From positions 1-51,728 of IMG/VR virus record IMGVR_UViG_3300030329_002067: 51,728 nt of DNA; one strand, 5' to 3'. Source of the stretch: a virus. Below, piece after piece: positions 1 to 6,782 of this stretch. Every line of letters starts with the position of its first letter. Within the stretch, counting starts at the first letter, position 1. Both the position numbers and the translations under genes were made by a program. The notes beneath the pieces are model-generated. The model was not told where the DNA came from. It saw nothing but the letters and a program-made list of their open reading frames with translations, and searched no databases.

Positions 1-3
1 TGC

Positions 4-117
4 TCATTTTATGTTCTCCTTAAACTCTTTTTTGGTCAGCCCGTATCTTCTCAGATAGTAGGCATTATTTTTCTCTTCAATTATCTTTGCTCTGTTCTCT
101 GTTAGATTAAATCTCAT
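4..117 (-). CDS. Small hypothetical protein (37 aa)
   Basis: A short basic, helical-looking protein without a family I recognise. Its ATG overlaps the TGA of the upstream gene in an ATGA junction, and GGAGG lies about 8 bases before the ATG. Its own TGA overlaps another ATG at the window edge, with AAGGAG upstream, so the leftward operon continues outside the window. Operon position, two coupled junctions and good ribosome sites support it as a gene despite its size. Confidence 0.6.
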   Translation of the reverse strand: MRFNLTENRAKIIEEKNNAYYLRRYGLTKKEFKENIK

Positions 118-326
118 TCTTCTTCCTCCAATTCTGCAAGTATGCTCAATGTAAGGTCTTCGCCCTCGTCAGACAAAAGACCTGATTTTAACGCTCTATT
201 GCAACATTCGGTCTTATACTCAAGCGTAAAATGCTTGATAGTCGTCTCGTCTGCAAAGGGATGGTCGCCATCTCCAAGCGTGTTAATTATGGTCATCATC
301 ATTGGTCCGTTCTGTTTCTTGGTCAT
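114..326 (-). CDS. Small acidic hypothetical protein (70 aa)
   Basis: An acidic protein ending in a run of glutamates, with no recognised domain. An AGGAG ribosome site precedes the ATG, and the stop is coupled (ATGA) to the next leftward gene. It belongs to the operon that starts at the TATA promoter near 815-841. Function unknown; a small early-type accessory protein is the most that can be said. Confidence 0.65.
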   Translation of the reverse strand: MTKKQNGPMMMTIINTLGDGDHPFADETTIKHFTLEYKTECCNRALKSGLLSDEGEDLTLSILAELEEEE

Positions 327-327
327 A

Positions 328-477
328 TCAAATTCTCCTTATGCTCTGGAAGCATAGAGCGCATAGGGTAGCGCTCTCACCTGCCCGACCGGAATGAAAA
401 TCAGTCGGCATATTGGTCACAACATGGCGAAATATCCTCAAACTAAGGTCGCATCCACAGTTGTCGCAACAGGTCAT
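328..477 (-). CDS. Small zinc-ribbon-like protein (49 aa)
   Basis: The protein opens with MTCCDNCGCDL and has a second CxxC pair (CALC) near its end, so it probably binds one zinc ion. The start at 477 is preferred because GGAGG sits seven bases upstream. A longer reading to 519 has no ribosome site and would overlap the previous gene. Third gene of the leftward small-gene operon. Specific role unknown; such mini-ribbons usually act in DNA, RNA or protein binding. Confidence 0.65.
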   Translation of the reverse strand: MTCCDNCGCDLSLRIFRHVVTNMPTDFHSGRAGESATLCALCFQSIRRI

Positions 478-479
478 GC

Positions 480-641
480 TTAGTCCTCCGTTATCCAGTC
501 GAAACAATCTTGAGAACATAGGCTTAAGGTCCCGATTTTTTCTATCTCGAACTCTTTTACCATGTGGTCAGGGCGAGTATACTCTAATTTCAACATAGTC
601 GATTTGACTAATGGTTTCTCACAAACATCACAGGTCGTCAT
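480..641 (-). CDS. Small zinc-binding protein (53 aa)
   Basis: The 53-residue reading frame has CDVC near the N terminus and CSQDC near the C terminus, a four-cysteine zinc site of the treble-clef or ribbon kind. A GGTGA ribosome site lies about five bases before the ATG, and only two bases separate its stop from the next gene. The run of tightly spaced small frames on this strand makes it likely real. Function unknown. Confidence 0.55.
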   Translation of the reverse strand: MTTCDVCEKPLVKSTMLKLEYTRPDHMVKEFEIEKIGTLSLCSQDCFDWITED

Positions 642-662
642 AGTATCTCACCAAACTCTTTC

Positions 663-794
663 TCATTCTAAATCATGCTCCTCATATACCCACTCGTCTG
701 TTTCAAGTCGAAACTTAAGGCTCGTTTTCAGAACTCTATCACGAAGTCTCGAATAATTAACTCGAATGGTTTTATCATCGTCGGCTTCCGCCAT
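663..794 (-). CDS. Small hypothetical protein, first gene of leftward operon (43 aa)
   Basis: A 43-residue charged protein beginning MAEADDDKT. Its ATG lies 28-29 bases after the start of a TTTATAT box on the minus strand, exactly the spacing of other leaderless viral genes here, and the bases around the start (GTAGTATGGCG) match those at the ArdC-like gene at 6783. It is therefore the promoter-proximal, probably leaderless gene of the leftward operon. No domain recognised. Confidence 0.6.
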   Translation of the reverse strand: MAEADDDKTIRVNYSRLRDRVLKTSLKFRLETDEWVYEEHDLE

Positions 795-814
795 ACTACC
801 ATATTATCGTTTTA

Positions 815-841
815 GGATATAAATGTTTCGGACTCTTGAGT
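815..841 (-). promoter_or_regulatory. Leftward promoter with ACTCAAGAGT element and TATA box
   Basis: Read on the minus strand there is ACTCAAGAGT, three bases, then AAACATTTATATCC. The TATA box is centred near 820, and the start codon at 794 lies about 28 bases further on. The same element at the same distance from TATA occurs at 911, 3695 (minus), 6736 and 9057, so it is a shared regulatory module. Confidence 0.8.
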
Positions 842-887
842 CACGGCTATTTTCGCTCGAGTTGTAGCATAATGTAGTAAAAGGTTC

Positions 888-935
888 GGTAGAGTAAATC
901 TCCCGCTACCACTCAAGAGTCAGAAATGTTTATAA
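888..935 (+). promoter_or_regulatory. Rightward promoter with upstream inverted repeat, ACTCAAGAGT and TATA
   Basis: GGTAG (888-892) and CTACC (906-910) form an inverted repeat around GTAAATCTCCCG. It is followed directly by ACTCAAGAGT (911-920) and a TTTATAA box (929-935). Transcription would start near 957 in GTAGC, giving a leader of about 30 bases before the gene at 988. The unit is back-to-back with the leftward promoter at 815-841, so one regulator could switch both. Confidence 0.8.
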
Positions 936-987
936 CCATCTTACCTAATCTTGTAGCGTAGCCGGAAGGCGGGAGTCATCAGATAAA

Positions 988-1695
988 ATGAGTGATAACA
1001 TGACGAATAGAGTTTTAGAGCAAGAAACAGACCGTGAAGCAGGTAAGAGCATTACTTTGACCTTTACGCCTATTGGAGCAGTATTAGAATCCGAGAAGCA
1101 GAGCAAATTGCAAGAGGGAGATGAAGATGCCGACATATTCTTTATGAGAAACATCAACGCGACCTTCGGGTTCAAGATGTTGAGGAACTCGTGGGATGCT
1201 GAGCACGATACTGCCGGAGGACTTGAGACAACAACCGAATACACTCGCGCAATGAAAATTGGGAATGAGACTAAAACGAGTTTCATAGAATCAGAGTTAG
1301 TGTGGTTCGAGGAAGTGCTTATGCCTCTGCTTATAGACCCAAGTGTGGTGGAGATTATCAACACTCAGAAACAAGTGACTAAAAGAGTTGAGCCATTAGG
1401 CAAATACGAGTACTTCGCTTGGGACGAGACACCAGAGTGGCACGATGATAGAGTAACCCTCGAATACATCGACCTTCGCAATGGTAAGGCCTCGATTCTC
1501 GTTAAAGGCAAGAGCGGTTCCGACATTTCTACTGATGAAGTAAATGGAGCAGTTAAGGGCTACCACCACATCATCATGAGCACCATCAGAAGTATGACCT
1601 GCACAAACGAGGCAGAGTATTCCAGAGATTGCAAGAGTCTGCTTAAGGTGGAGTCACACAGAGTTTGTGAGACAAGTTTCTTAGACGAGGATTGA
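988..1695 (+). CDS. Hypothetical early protein (235 aa)
   Basis: First rightward gene behind the 911-935 promoter. The ATG is preceded by GGCGGGAG about 12 bases away. The protein is mixed alpha/beta in appearance, without signal peptide, membrane segment or zinc site, and has an acidic C terminus. I do not recognise a family. Its place directly behind a strong shared-element promoter suggests an early protein, perhaps acting on host functions, but this is only context. Confidence 0.8.
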   Translation: MSDNMTNRVLEQETDREAGKSITLTFTPIGAVLESEKQSKLQEGDEDADIFFMRNINATFGFKMLRNSWDAEHDTAGGLETTTEYTRAMKIGNETKTSFIESELVWFEEVLMPLLIDPSVVEIINTQKQVTKRVEPLGKYEYFAWDETPEWHDDRVTLEYIDLRNGKASILVKGKSGSDISTDEVNGAVKGYHHIIMSTIRSMTCTNEAEYSRDCKSLLKVESHRVCETSFLDED

Positions 1696-1731
1696 GTTCC
1701 TTTGGGGGGAGGATAGCGGCTCGTTCGTAAG

Positions 1732-1760
1732 CCTCGGCGTGGGTAAATCTCACGCTGAGG
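1732..1760 (+). other. Stem-loop between two genes (leader or terminator)
   Basis: Arms CCTCGGCGTG (1732-1741) and CACGCTGAGG (1751-1760) pair along ten positions with one G-U, closing the loop GGTAAATCT. No T-run follows, so a leader or RNA-processing structure for the gene at 1806 is as likely as a terminator. The loop sequence GTAAATCTC recurs in the inverted repeat at 888-910. Confidence 0.6.
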
Positions 1761-1805
1761 TGAAATATCTTATGCTCTCAGTAGACAAAGGGAGGTGAAA
1801 AATAG

Positions 1806-2726
1806 ATGAGCGAAAAATATGAATTGAGTAAAGCGACTGCGTTTGCAGGTGTCGATAAACCTAAACTCGCAGAATGGCTCGAAGGTATTGAGGAAGATGA
1901 ACTCAATAATGGTTTATCGGTCGTAAATACGATTCGGGGTCTAATAAAGGCTGAGAAGGATAAAAGAGACTTAGCAGAAAAAACTCAGGCCAACGAAGAG
2001 TGGAATGAGCACTGTAAAGAGCCACTATCTGCTCTTAAGAAAGCCGAGAAATGCCATTACTACTATCTCGATTGGGCTTCTGAGACCATTCCCGCAAGAG
2101 GTTGGGGGACTAAATGTGACCAAGTTGATGAGTGGAATGGAGGAAGTGAAGTTGTCCTGAGTAAGATGGACCTTGAAGGAACTCATCATTATCTTGCAAA
2201 CGAGGAAGACCATGTTGAGTTACCGCTTGACGAGAATGACGAAATCACTATCGAGAAAATCTTGGAGCATACTGAGAAACTATACGAGGAAGCGTTAGAT
2301 AATCTCGCTAAGTTTCCAAAAGAAGGTCATAAGAGATATAATCTTAAACTCAGTGGCCGTCCGGAGATTCAAAGGGTAGAGCACAAATTATACGAGTCTT
2401 GTTCGAGATATGGTGATGAGCCATCCAGACTGAGGAATTGTATTTGCTGTGGTCAAAGGAAACTCTACCTATCCTACATAGATAGGGGCGGTCAAGAGAT
2501 GCCCGGAGCACCCGTATATCCTGATGTAGAGTATTGGACTTGTTTCTCATGTGGATGGAAAGAGAAAGGCAATGTCGAATATACGACTGGTGGGGTTGAC
2601 CTTGCCGGACAACCACTCTATGCAGGCATGAGCACACGCGAAGTCGCAGAGATTTGTGTTTGTAATGACCCAGAATACGGTCCTAACGAGTGCATGAATC
2701 CTGAGTGCATGGGAGATTATTACTGA
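1806..2726 (+). CDS. Hypothetical protein with C-terminal zinc ribbon (306 aa)
   Basis: A clear GGGAGGTGA ribosome site precedes the ATG. The first two thirds are charged and helical. From about residue 210 there is a zinc ribbon (CICCG, then CFSCG), followed by further Cys residues near the end (CVCND, ECMNPECMG) that could bind a second metal. No family is recognised; a nucleic-acid-binding early protein is plausible. It ends at a palindrome that opens the structured gap 2726-3055. Confidence 0.75.
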   Translation: MSEKYELSKATAFAGVDKPKLAEWLEGIEEDELNNGLSVVNTIRGLIKAEKDKRDLAEKTQANEEWNEHCKEPLSALKKAEKCHYYYLDWASETIPARGWGTKCDQVDEWNGGSEVVLSKMDLEGTHHYLANEEDHVELPLDENDEITIEKILEHTEKLYEEALDNLAKFPKEGHKRYNLKLSGRPEIQRVEHKLYESCSRYGDEPSRLRNCICCGQRKLYLSYIDRGGQEMPGAPVYPDVEYWTCFSCGWKEKGNVEYTTGGVDLAGQPLYAGMSTREVAEICVCNDPEYGPNECMNPECMGDYY

Positions 2727-3091
2727 CCCTATATAGGGTGGCTTGCGGTAGAGAAATCTTGTGGATAAAAGAAAGGAGAACTCTTCTCTCCGCCCCAGAG
2801 AGAAAAGGTGGTAGGTCTGAATTGCAGCCTCATGCTCATGCCCAGCTCGAGATTTTCCCCGACCTACCGAAAGGAATAGGTGGAGGCTTTCCAACTGCTC
2901 GATGCTTCTACCGCCTCTATTAACCCCTGAGGCTCACTTAAGTGAGAAGGGAAACATCTCGGATAATGGTTTGGACTACCCCGAATGTGTAGCCTCGCCT
3001 CCTTTGTGTTTGCTCCGCCTTGTCCTGTTCTCTTGGGGGACGGAGCCACCCCAAGCAGGCAGTTCTCGCTGAAAGTGCGTGCGAGTGTTAC
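2726..3091. other. Structured convergent intergenic region, candidate ncRNA or terminator cluster
   Basis: About 365 bases between converging genes hold no convincing protein frame but at least five inverted repeats: ACCCTATATAGGGT (2726-2739, perfect); CTCTTCTCTC/GAGAGAAAAG (2781-2807); GGTAGGTC (2810-2817) with GACCTACC (2861-2868); CTCACTTAAGTGAG (2933-2946, perfect); CTTGGGG (3032-3038) with CCCCAAG (3049-3055). The first palindrome contains TATATA and could start a transcript near 2758. The last hairpin lies just beyond the stop of the leftward gene at 3092 and could terminate it. No tRNA cloverleaf was found. Confidence 0.5.
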
Positions 3092-3595
3092 TCAGGCAGT
3101 TTGAGGGGTTGCGGTTTCCTCGGCCTTAGCCTTCTCTTCCGCTTCCTTAGCCTCGGCCTCAGCCTTAGCCTTGTCCTCTGCCATCTTCTCCACAATGGTC
3201 TTAGCCTTAGTGCTCCATGTGGATGGATGTCTCGCGAGCTCAAGTGCCTTCTTCCTGCTCGTTGCTCCTGTCTTCTGAAGAGAAGCAATCTTAAGGTCCT
3301 TTACACCCTTCTCGTGAGTTCCTGTTAGAACGACCGTGTGCTTATCAGGTCGGTTGCCGATAGGAGCGTCTGCATTCTCGGTTAGATAGATTCTCACCTG
3401 CATACCGCCAATCTCTTGGCAACCCTTCTCGCGCCACAGACCATTTATCCCGTAGAGATTATACTTCGAGTGTCCGTGTGTCGCATCACCTTCCGACCAC
3501 TTAGGAATAGGAGGAACTTCTTTCTTCTCATCCTTCTTTGTGGTCTTTTCTGCTTTAGTCGTCTTTGATTTATTGGTCTTTTTAGTTGTGCTCAT
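3092..3595 (-). CDS. Lys/Ala/Glu-rich basic-tail protein (167 aa)
   Basis: A strong GAGGAGGTGA ribosome site precedes the ATG. About 25 N-terminal residues are almost all Lys, Thr and Ser, like a histone-type or linker tail. A compact middle domain of about 90 residues follows (KWSEGDATHGHSKYN onward), then a C-terminal helix rich in Ala, Lys and Glu. The layout suggests a nucleic-acid-binding or DNA-packing protein, but I know no family match. It has its own leftward promoter of the shared-element class. Confidence 0.7.
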   Translation of the reverse strand: MSTTKKTNKSKTTKAEKTTKKDEKKEVPPIPKWSEGDATHGHSKYNLYGINGLWREKGCQEIGGMQVRIYLTENADAPIGNRPDKHTVVLTGTHEKGVKDLKIASLQKTGATSRKKALELARHPSTWSTKAKTIVEKMAEDKAKAEAEAKEAEEKAKAEETATPQTA

Positions 3596-3629
3596 AACAA
3601 TTCACCTCCTCGGGGTTTCGCATTCCTCC

Positions 3630-3662
3630 CGTGTAGTGGCTTCGCCATACTACTTCTACACG
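3630..3662 (-). other. Leader hairpin of the leftward gene
   Basis: CGTGTAG and CTACACG form a perfect seven-base inverted repeat in the presumed 5' leader of the gene at 3595, close to the predicted transcript start (about 28 bases after the TATA-like box at 3670-3678). It may stabilise the message or control translation. Confidence 0.45.
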
Positions 3663-3669
3663 CAAGAAG

Positions 3670-3695
3670 CATATATATGTTTCCAACTCTTGAGT
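3670..3695 (-). promoter_or_regulatory. Leftward promoter with ACTCAAGAGT element
   Basis: On the minus strand GGTAGAG is followed by ACTCAAGAGT (3686-3695), three bases, and AAACATATATATGC. The position of the ATATATAT box relative to ACTCAAGAGT matches the copies at 841, 911, 6736 and 9057. It drives the basic protein gene at 3092-3595. Confidence 0.75.
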
Positions 3696-3770
3696 TACGC
3701 TCTACCGATTATTCCCTATATCTACTCTTACGCGCGTAGGAGCGACTTCTCTAATTACAGATAAAAGATT

Positions 3771-3821
3771 CCGGTAGAGGCGTCTCCCGCCCCGACATGT
3801 AGCGACTTAGAAATGTTTATG
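3771..3821 (+). promoter_or_regulatory. Rightward promoter, degenerate member of the early class
   Basis: CCGGTAGAGGCGTCTCCCGCC is followed by CTTAGAAATGTTTATG, with the TATA-like box at 3816-3821. It keeps the GGTAGAG and AAATGTTTAT parts of the early promoters but lacks a good ACTCAAGAGT. It sits back-to-back with the leftward promoter at 3670-3695 and would drive the gene at 3866. Confidence 0.6.
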
Positions 3822-3865
3822 TGCTTTCAATCCAAATGTGTAGTTATGATGCGTGAGGCGATAAT

Positions 3866-4306
3866 ATGAAAAAATGTGAGGCGATGGGATGCGACAGCGA
3901 GGTTGAGTTATTTTGTAATGACCAATTTTTCTGTGAGGCGTGTGGGGTAGAGTATTCTAAGACTACAGGACACATGACTCAACCTATTATGATGGCTTCT
4001 CAATTAGACGACATGGATGAAGATGAGCGGATGATGCTTGACCCGCTTACAGTCATTGTAGACGACAATGAACACAATCGAGAGCATAAAACATTCTCAA
4101 CATCTGATATAGATACTCATGAGACACTTCTTGTTCAAGAGGGAATTACTATTGTAGGAGAACCTATTGTTATGGCGAGGTGCATATTCTGTGAGGCATA
4201 CGCTATCGGTCACATAAATAAGGTCGGCGGGTGGCTTGCGAGGCATCAGCACTACCACGGATATATTGAGCACAGTGATGACGATGACCATGCACTTGCG
4301 TCGTGA
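3866..4306 (+). CDS. Zinc-finger hypothetical protein (146 aa)
   Basis: The N terminus has a cysteine-rich cluster (CEAMGC, then CNDQFFCEAC) resembling a B-box or AN1-like treble clef. A second site with CIFC and downstream histidines (RHQHYH) looks like a C2H2-type finger. The centre is very acidic and methionine-rich. No exact family is recognised. A GTGAGGCG stretch lies before the ATG. Probably a small regulatory or protein-binding factor of the early region. Confidence 0.7.
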   Translation: MKKCEAMGCDSEVELFCNDQFFCEACGVEYSKTTGHMTQPIMMASQLDDMDEDERMMLDPLTVIVDDNEHNREHKTFSTSDIDTHETLLVQEGITIVGEPIVMARCIFCEAYAIGHINKVGGWLARHQHYHGYIEHSDDDDHALAS

Positions 4307-4317
4307 GTCAAAAACAG

Positions 4318-4324
4318 TTATAAG
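4318..4324 (+). promoter_or_regulatory. TATA box (TTATAAG) before the 4363 operon
   Basis: TTATAAG lies 45 bases before the ATG at 4363. A transcript would begin near GTAG at 4339-4345 and carry a short leader with the AGGAGG ribosome site at about 4350. Confidence 0.55.
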
Positions 4325-4362
4325 AATGGACGGGGTTTGTAGATTGAAAGGAGGCGAAGCCG

Positions 4363-4926
4363 ATGGCTAAGAGCGCAGAAGATGAGATAGAGGAGTGGAA
4401 AGAACCAGAGTTCCCTATGGACTACCTAATTAGAACACAGGAGAATACAATTACTCAAACGAAATACCTATTCTACAAACTCTATGATGTGAGTGATAAA
4501 GGATGGAGTGACGAACAGAAGGAAGAGTGGGGTCATCATGTTAATGAGGATGGTTTCAGAAAGTCCGAGTTGTTCGACAAAGTGCCTGCTGAGCATAGAT
4601 ATGTGGTAGCAATACCCGAGACAGGCGAGTGGAAATCATTTAGAACAAGGTCAGAAGTGACTCAAGACAGGACCGGTGGTGCTATGTACCCTTATGCTCA
4701 ATGGTCAGTTCATGAAACGGCTCGAATGAAATCCTATGGAGCGATAAAATTGATGAGTCTTGCGTGTTCTAAGGTCCTTCCTGAGAATGCAGAAGATGGA
4801 GTTCCGCTTCTCCAACCAAAAGATATAGAGAGAGCAGCACTTATGCTTCTTGACCTTGAAGCGGAGCGAAGGGAACTTATGACCTTAGTATATGACGACT
4901 ATGGGGGAGAATTCAATGACTATTGA
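4363..4926 (+). CDS. Hypothetical protein upstream of SF2 helicase (187 aa)
   Basis: The ATG follows AAAGGAGGCG at good spacing. The protein is charged, with an N-terminal acidic stretch and a C-terminal helical segment rich in Leu and Glu. No motif is recognised. Its last ten bases overlap the helicase gene, so the two are translationally coupled and may work together, for example as a helicase partner or ssDNA-binding accessory; that link rests only on the overlap. Confidence 0.75.
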   Translation: MAKSAEDEIEEWKEPEFPMDYLIRTQENTITQTKYLFYKLYDVSDKGWSDEQKEEWGHHVNEDGFRKSELFDKVPAEHRYVVAIPETGEWKSFRTRSEVTQDRTGGAMYPYAQWSVHETARMKSYGAIKLMSLACSKVLPENAEDGVPLLQPKDIERAALMLLDLEAERRELMTLVYDDYGGEFNDY

Positions 4927-6559
4927 GATAGAAAATCTGCCGAGTGGTGTTTCCGAGCGGCTAAAAGAACTCGATGATACCAAGAGAACAGATATGAGCC
5001 TGTATCTCTGGCAGGAGGGAGCCATTCAAGCGTGGGCTGGAGTGGGAATTGCAAAAGAGCCACTAACAGAGAAACCACTTCCCGATGACCAAGAATATCG
5101 AGGCATCATTTCAGCAGTGACCGGTGCAGGTAAGACCTATGTTGCGTCCGAGTGCGCGTGGGTCTGGCTTCAAGAGCACCCTGTTGGTCGTATAACAGTC
5201 TTGGTCCCTTCAAGAGCATTACAGAATAAGTGGAGAAAAGACATGGCTCAGGCATTTCCAAACATGAGAATAGGTATGATTGGTGGCGGTAGGAGGGATT
5301 TCAGACAAATCTCTATTGTGACCATGAATACGGCCGCGAAAGGTCTTCCAGAGACAGACGGCGACCATCTTATCATCGTTGATGAGTGCCATAATATAGG
5401 GTCCGAGTTCCGACAATATGCTATTCGCAACAACGACCACACTGCAATTTTAGGTCTTAGTGCAACTCCAGCGAGGGAAGATAGCGGTTTGACCGTTGTA
5501 TCACACCTATGCGGTCCGGTCGTGTATGAGTATAAGTATGACCAAGCCCTTGAGGATGATGTTATTATCCCGTTTAGAGTCAGAGCAATTAACATTCCTC
5601 TAACACGCATGGAACGAGCGGAATATGACGACTATACAAATCGAATCCGCAAAGTCTCTTTCATTCTCAAGAAGCGATATGGAGCGGGGACCAATTGGTT
5701 CGCCATGAAAGAAGACCCTAACGAGCCGGATATGGCCTTAACTCGATTTAAGGAGTTATGTATGCGCCGTAAGAGACTTGTTAATGAGTGCCATTTCAGA
5801 TTCGAGTGCGTTGATGAGATTCTTAGGATTCACGACCACAGCAAGACCATGATATTCCACGAGCGCATAGCGCAGTTAGAGTGGATGAATACCAAATATA
5901 GTGCTCAAGAGCTCCCATACATTGCTACCAATGGCGATGACGGTCCGCTTACATGGGAAGAAGTCGGTTTAGAGCAACCGGACACTTCCGAGTGGGAAGG
6001 GATGAACCCCGAGATATATCACGGCGACCGAAGTAAAGGTGAGAATGATAAAGCATTCGAGCGATTTGCCGAAGGCGAGTCAAGACTTCTCCTATCCTGT
6101 AAAGCACTTAGAGAAGGAGTTGATGTGCCTTCGTGCGACTTAGGTATCATGGTGAGCGGGACTAATTCGGCTCGTGCAAGAGTTCAGACGCTTGGTCGTT
6201 GCCTAAGACGGGGAGAAGATAAGACTGAGGCAATAGTTTATGTTCTCTTTGTCCCAAATACGACCGATGCTAAGGGGCTCGCTAACCTAAAATATGGCGG
6301 TAGGCTCCCCGAAGGCACTATCGAGTGGTGGAAATACACTCCAAACAAGGGTCTTAAGAAGATTGGAGAAGAAGAGAAGCCCGAAATACCCAAGAGCCGT
6401 CCTAAAGCGGAGAAGCAGAAACATATATGCGAGTCATGCCACAAGGTCTTTCATACGGAGTCAGCGTCAAAGCCGGAGAATCATCACTGTTCCCCGAGAC
6501 TGACTAAGACAGGTCGTAAGCCGATAGACCTTTGGGGTGAAATGATTGGTCGAAGGTGA
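4916..6559 (+). CDS. Superfamily 2 DEAD/DEAH-type helicase, XPB/RadD-like (547 aa)
   Basis: An ATP-dependent DNA helicase or translocase. Visible motifs are Walker A TGAGKT (about residue 68), the DECH box in IIVDECHNIG (155), SATP (motif III, 181) and the arginine-finger motif QTLGRCLRRG (about 424), with a C-terminal Cys/His zinc site (CESC and HHC, about 504). The order fits the Rad25/XPB and bacterial RadD group. The start at 4916 is chosen because GGGGGAG lies just upstream; a frame opening at 4892 has no such site. Likely role: unwinding or remodelling DNA in replication, repair or early transcription. Confidence 0.9.
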   Translation: MTIEIENLPSGVSERLKELDDTKRTDMSLYLWQEGAIQAWAGVGIAKEPLTEKPLPDDQEYRGIISAVTGAGKTYVASECAWVWLQEHPVGRITVLVPSRALQNKWRKDMAQAFPNMRIGMIGGGRRDFRQISIVTMNTAAKGLPETDGDHLIIVDECHNIGSEFRQYAIRNNDHTAILGLSATPAREDSGLTVVSHLCGPVVYEYKYDQALEDDVIIPFRVRAINIPLTRMERAEYDDYTNRIRKVSFILKKRYGAGTNWFAMKEDPNEPDMALTRFKELCMRRKRLVNECHFRFECVDEILRIHDHSKTMIFHERIAQLEWMNTKYSAQELPYIATNGDDGPLTWEEVGLEQPDTSEWEGMNPEIYHGDRSKGENDKAFERFAEGESRLLLSCKALREGVDVPSCDLGIMVSGTNSARARVQTLGRCLRRGEDKTEAIVYVLFVPNTTDAKGLANLKYGGRLPEGTIEWWKYTPNKGLKKIGEEEKPEIPKSRPKAEKQKHICESCHKVFHTESASKPENHHCSPRLTKTGRKPIDLWGEMIGRR

Positions 6560-6713
6560 GATTCATAGATGCGACTTAGAATTGACCGGCTTCACCTATA
6601 ACTCTAAAAATTGGACCGTTATCGAGGAATACACCTGCAAAGAGTGCGGGGCAAGAGCCACAAAAAAAGTCGAAAAAGTCTACAACATTGACGAGTATTC
6701 AGCCAATCTGTGA
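6546..6713 (+). CDS. Small zinc-ribbon protein, probable TTG start (55 aa)
   Basis: A compact protein with an N-terminal His-Arg-Cys and a CKEC pair, then a helical end with NIDEYSANL. It looks like a half zinc ribbon of a type common in viral genomes. No ATG is available; TTG at 6546 lies just after GGGGTGA, the expected ribosome-site position, and overlaps the end of the helicase gene by 14 bases. A real gene is likelier than not because the frame has coherent composition up to the next promoter. Confidence 0.5.
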   Translation: MVEGEIHRCDLELTGFTYNSKNWTVIEEYTCKECGARATKKVEKVYNIDEYSANL

Positions 6714-6720
6714 TTGTGCC

Positions 6721-6760
6721 GGTAGAGCCTTAGCAACTCAAGAGTTCGCAATGTTTATAT
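6721..6760 (+). promoter_or_regulatory. Promoter of the ArdC-like gene, shared ACTCAAGAGT class
   Basis: GGTAGAG (6721-6727), ACTCAAGAGT (6736-6745) and a TTTATAT box (6754-6760). The start codon at 6783 lies 29 bases from the first T of the box, so the message is predicted to be leaderless or nearly so. Confidence 0.8.
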
Positions 6761-6782
6761 CCTTAATTGATTATTTAGTAGT

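Noticed and set aside
988-1364. A 139-residue frame on the minus strand (945-1364) opposite the first rightward gene
   Set aside because: It is Ser-rich, has no ribosome site and covers the promoter-leader region; the plus-strand gene has promoter and ribosome-site support.
2705-3049. Plus and minus frames of 60-110 residues in the structured gap
   Set aside because: They overlap each other and flanking genes, lack ribosome sites, and their composition follows the hairpin DNA.
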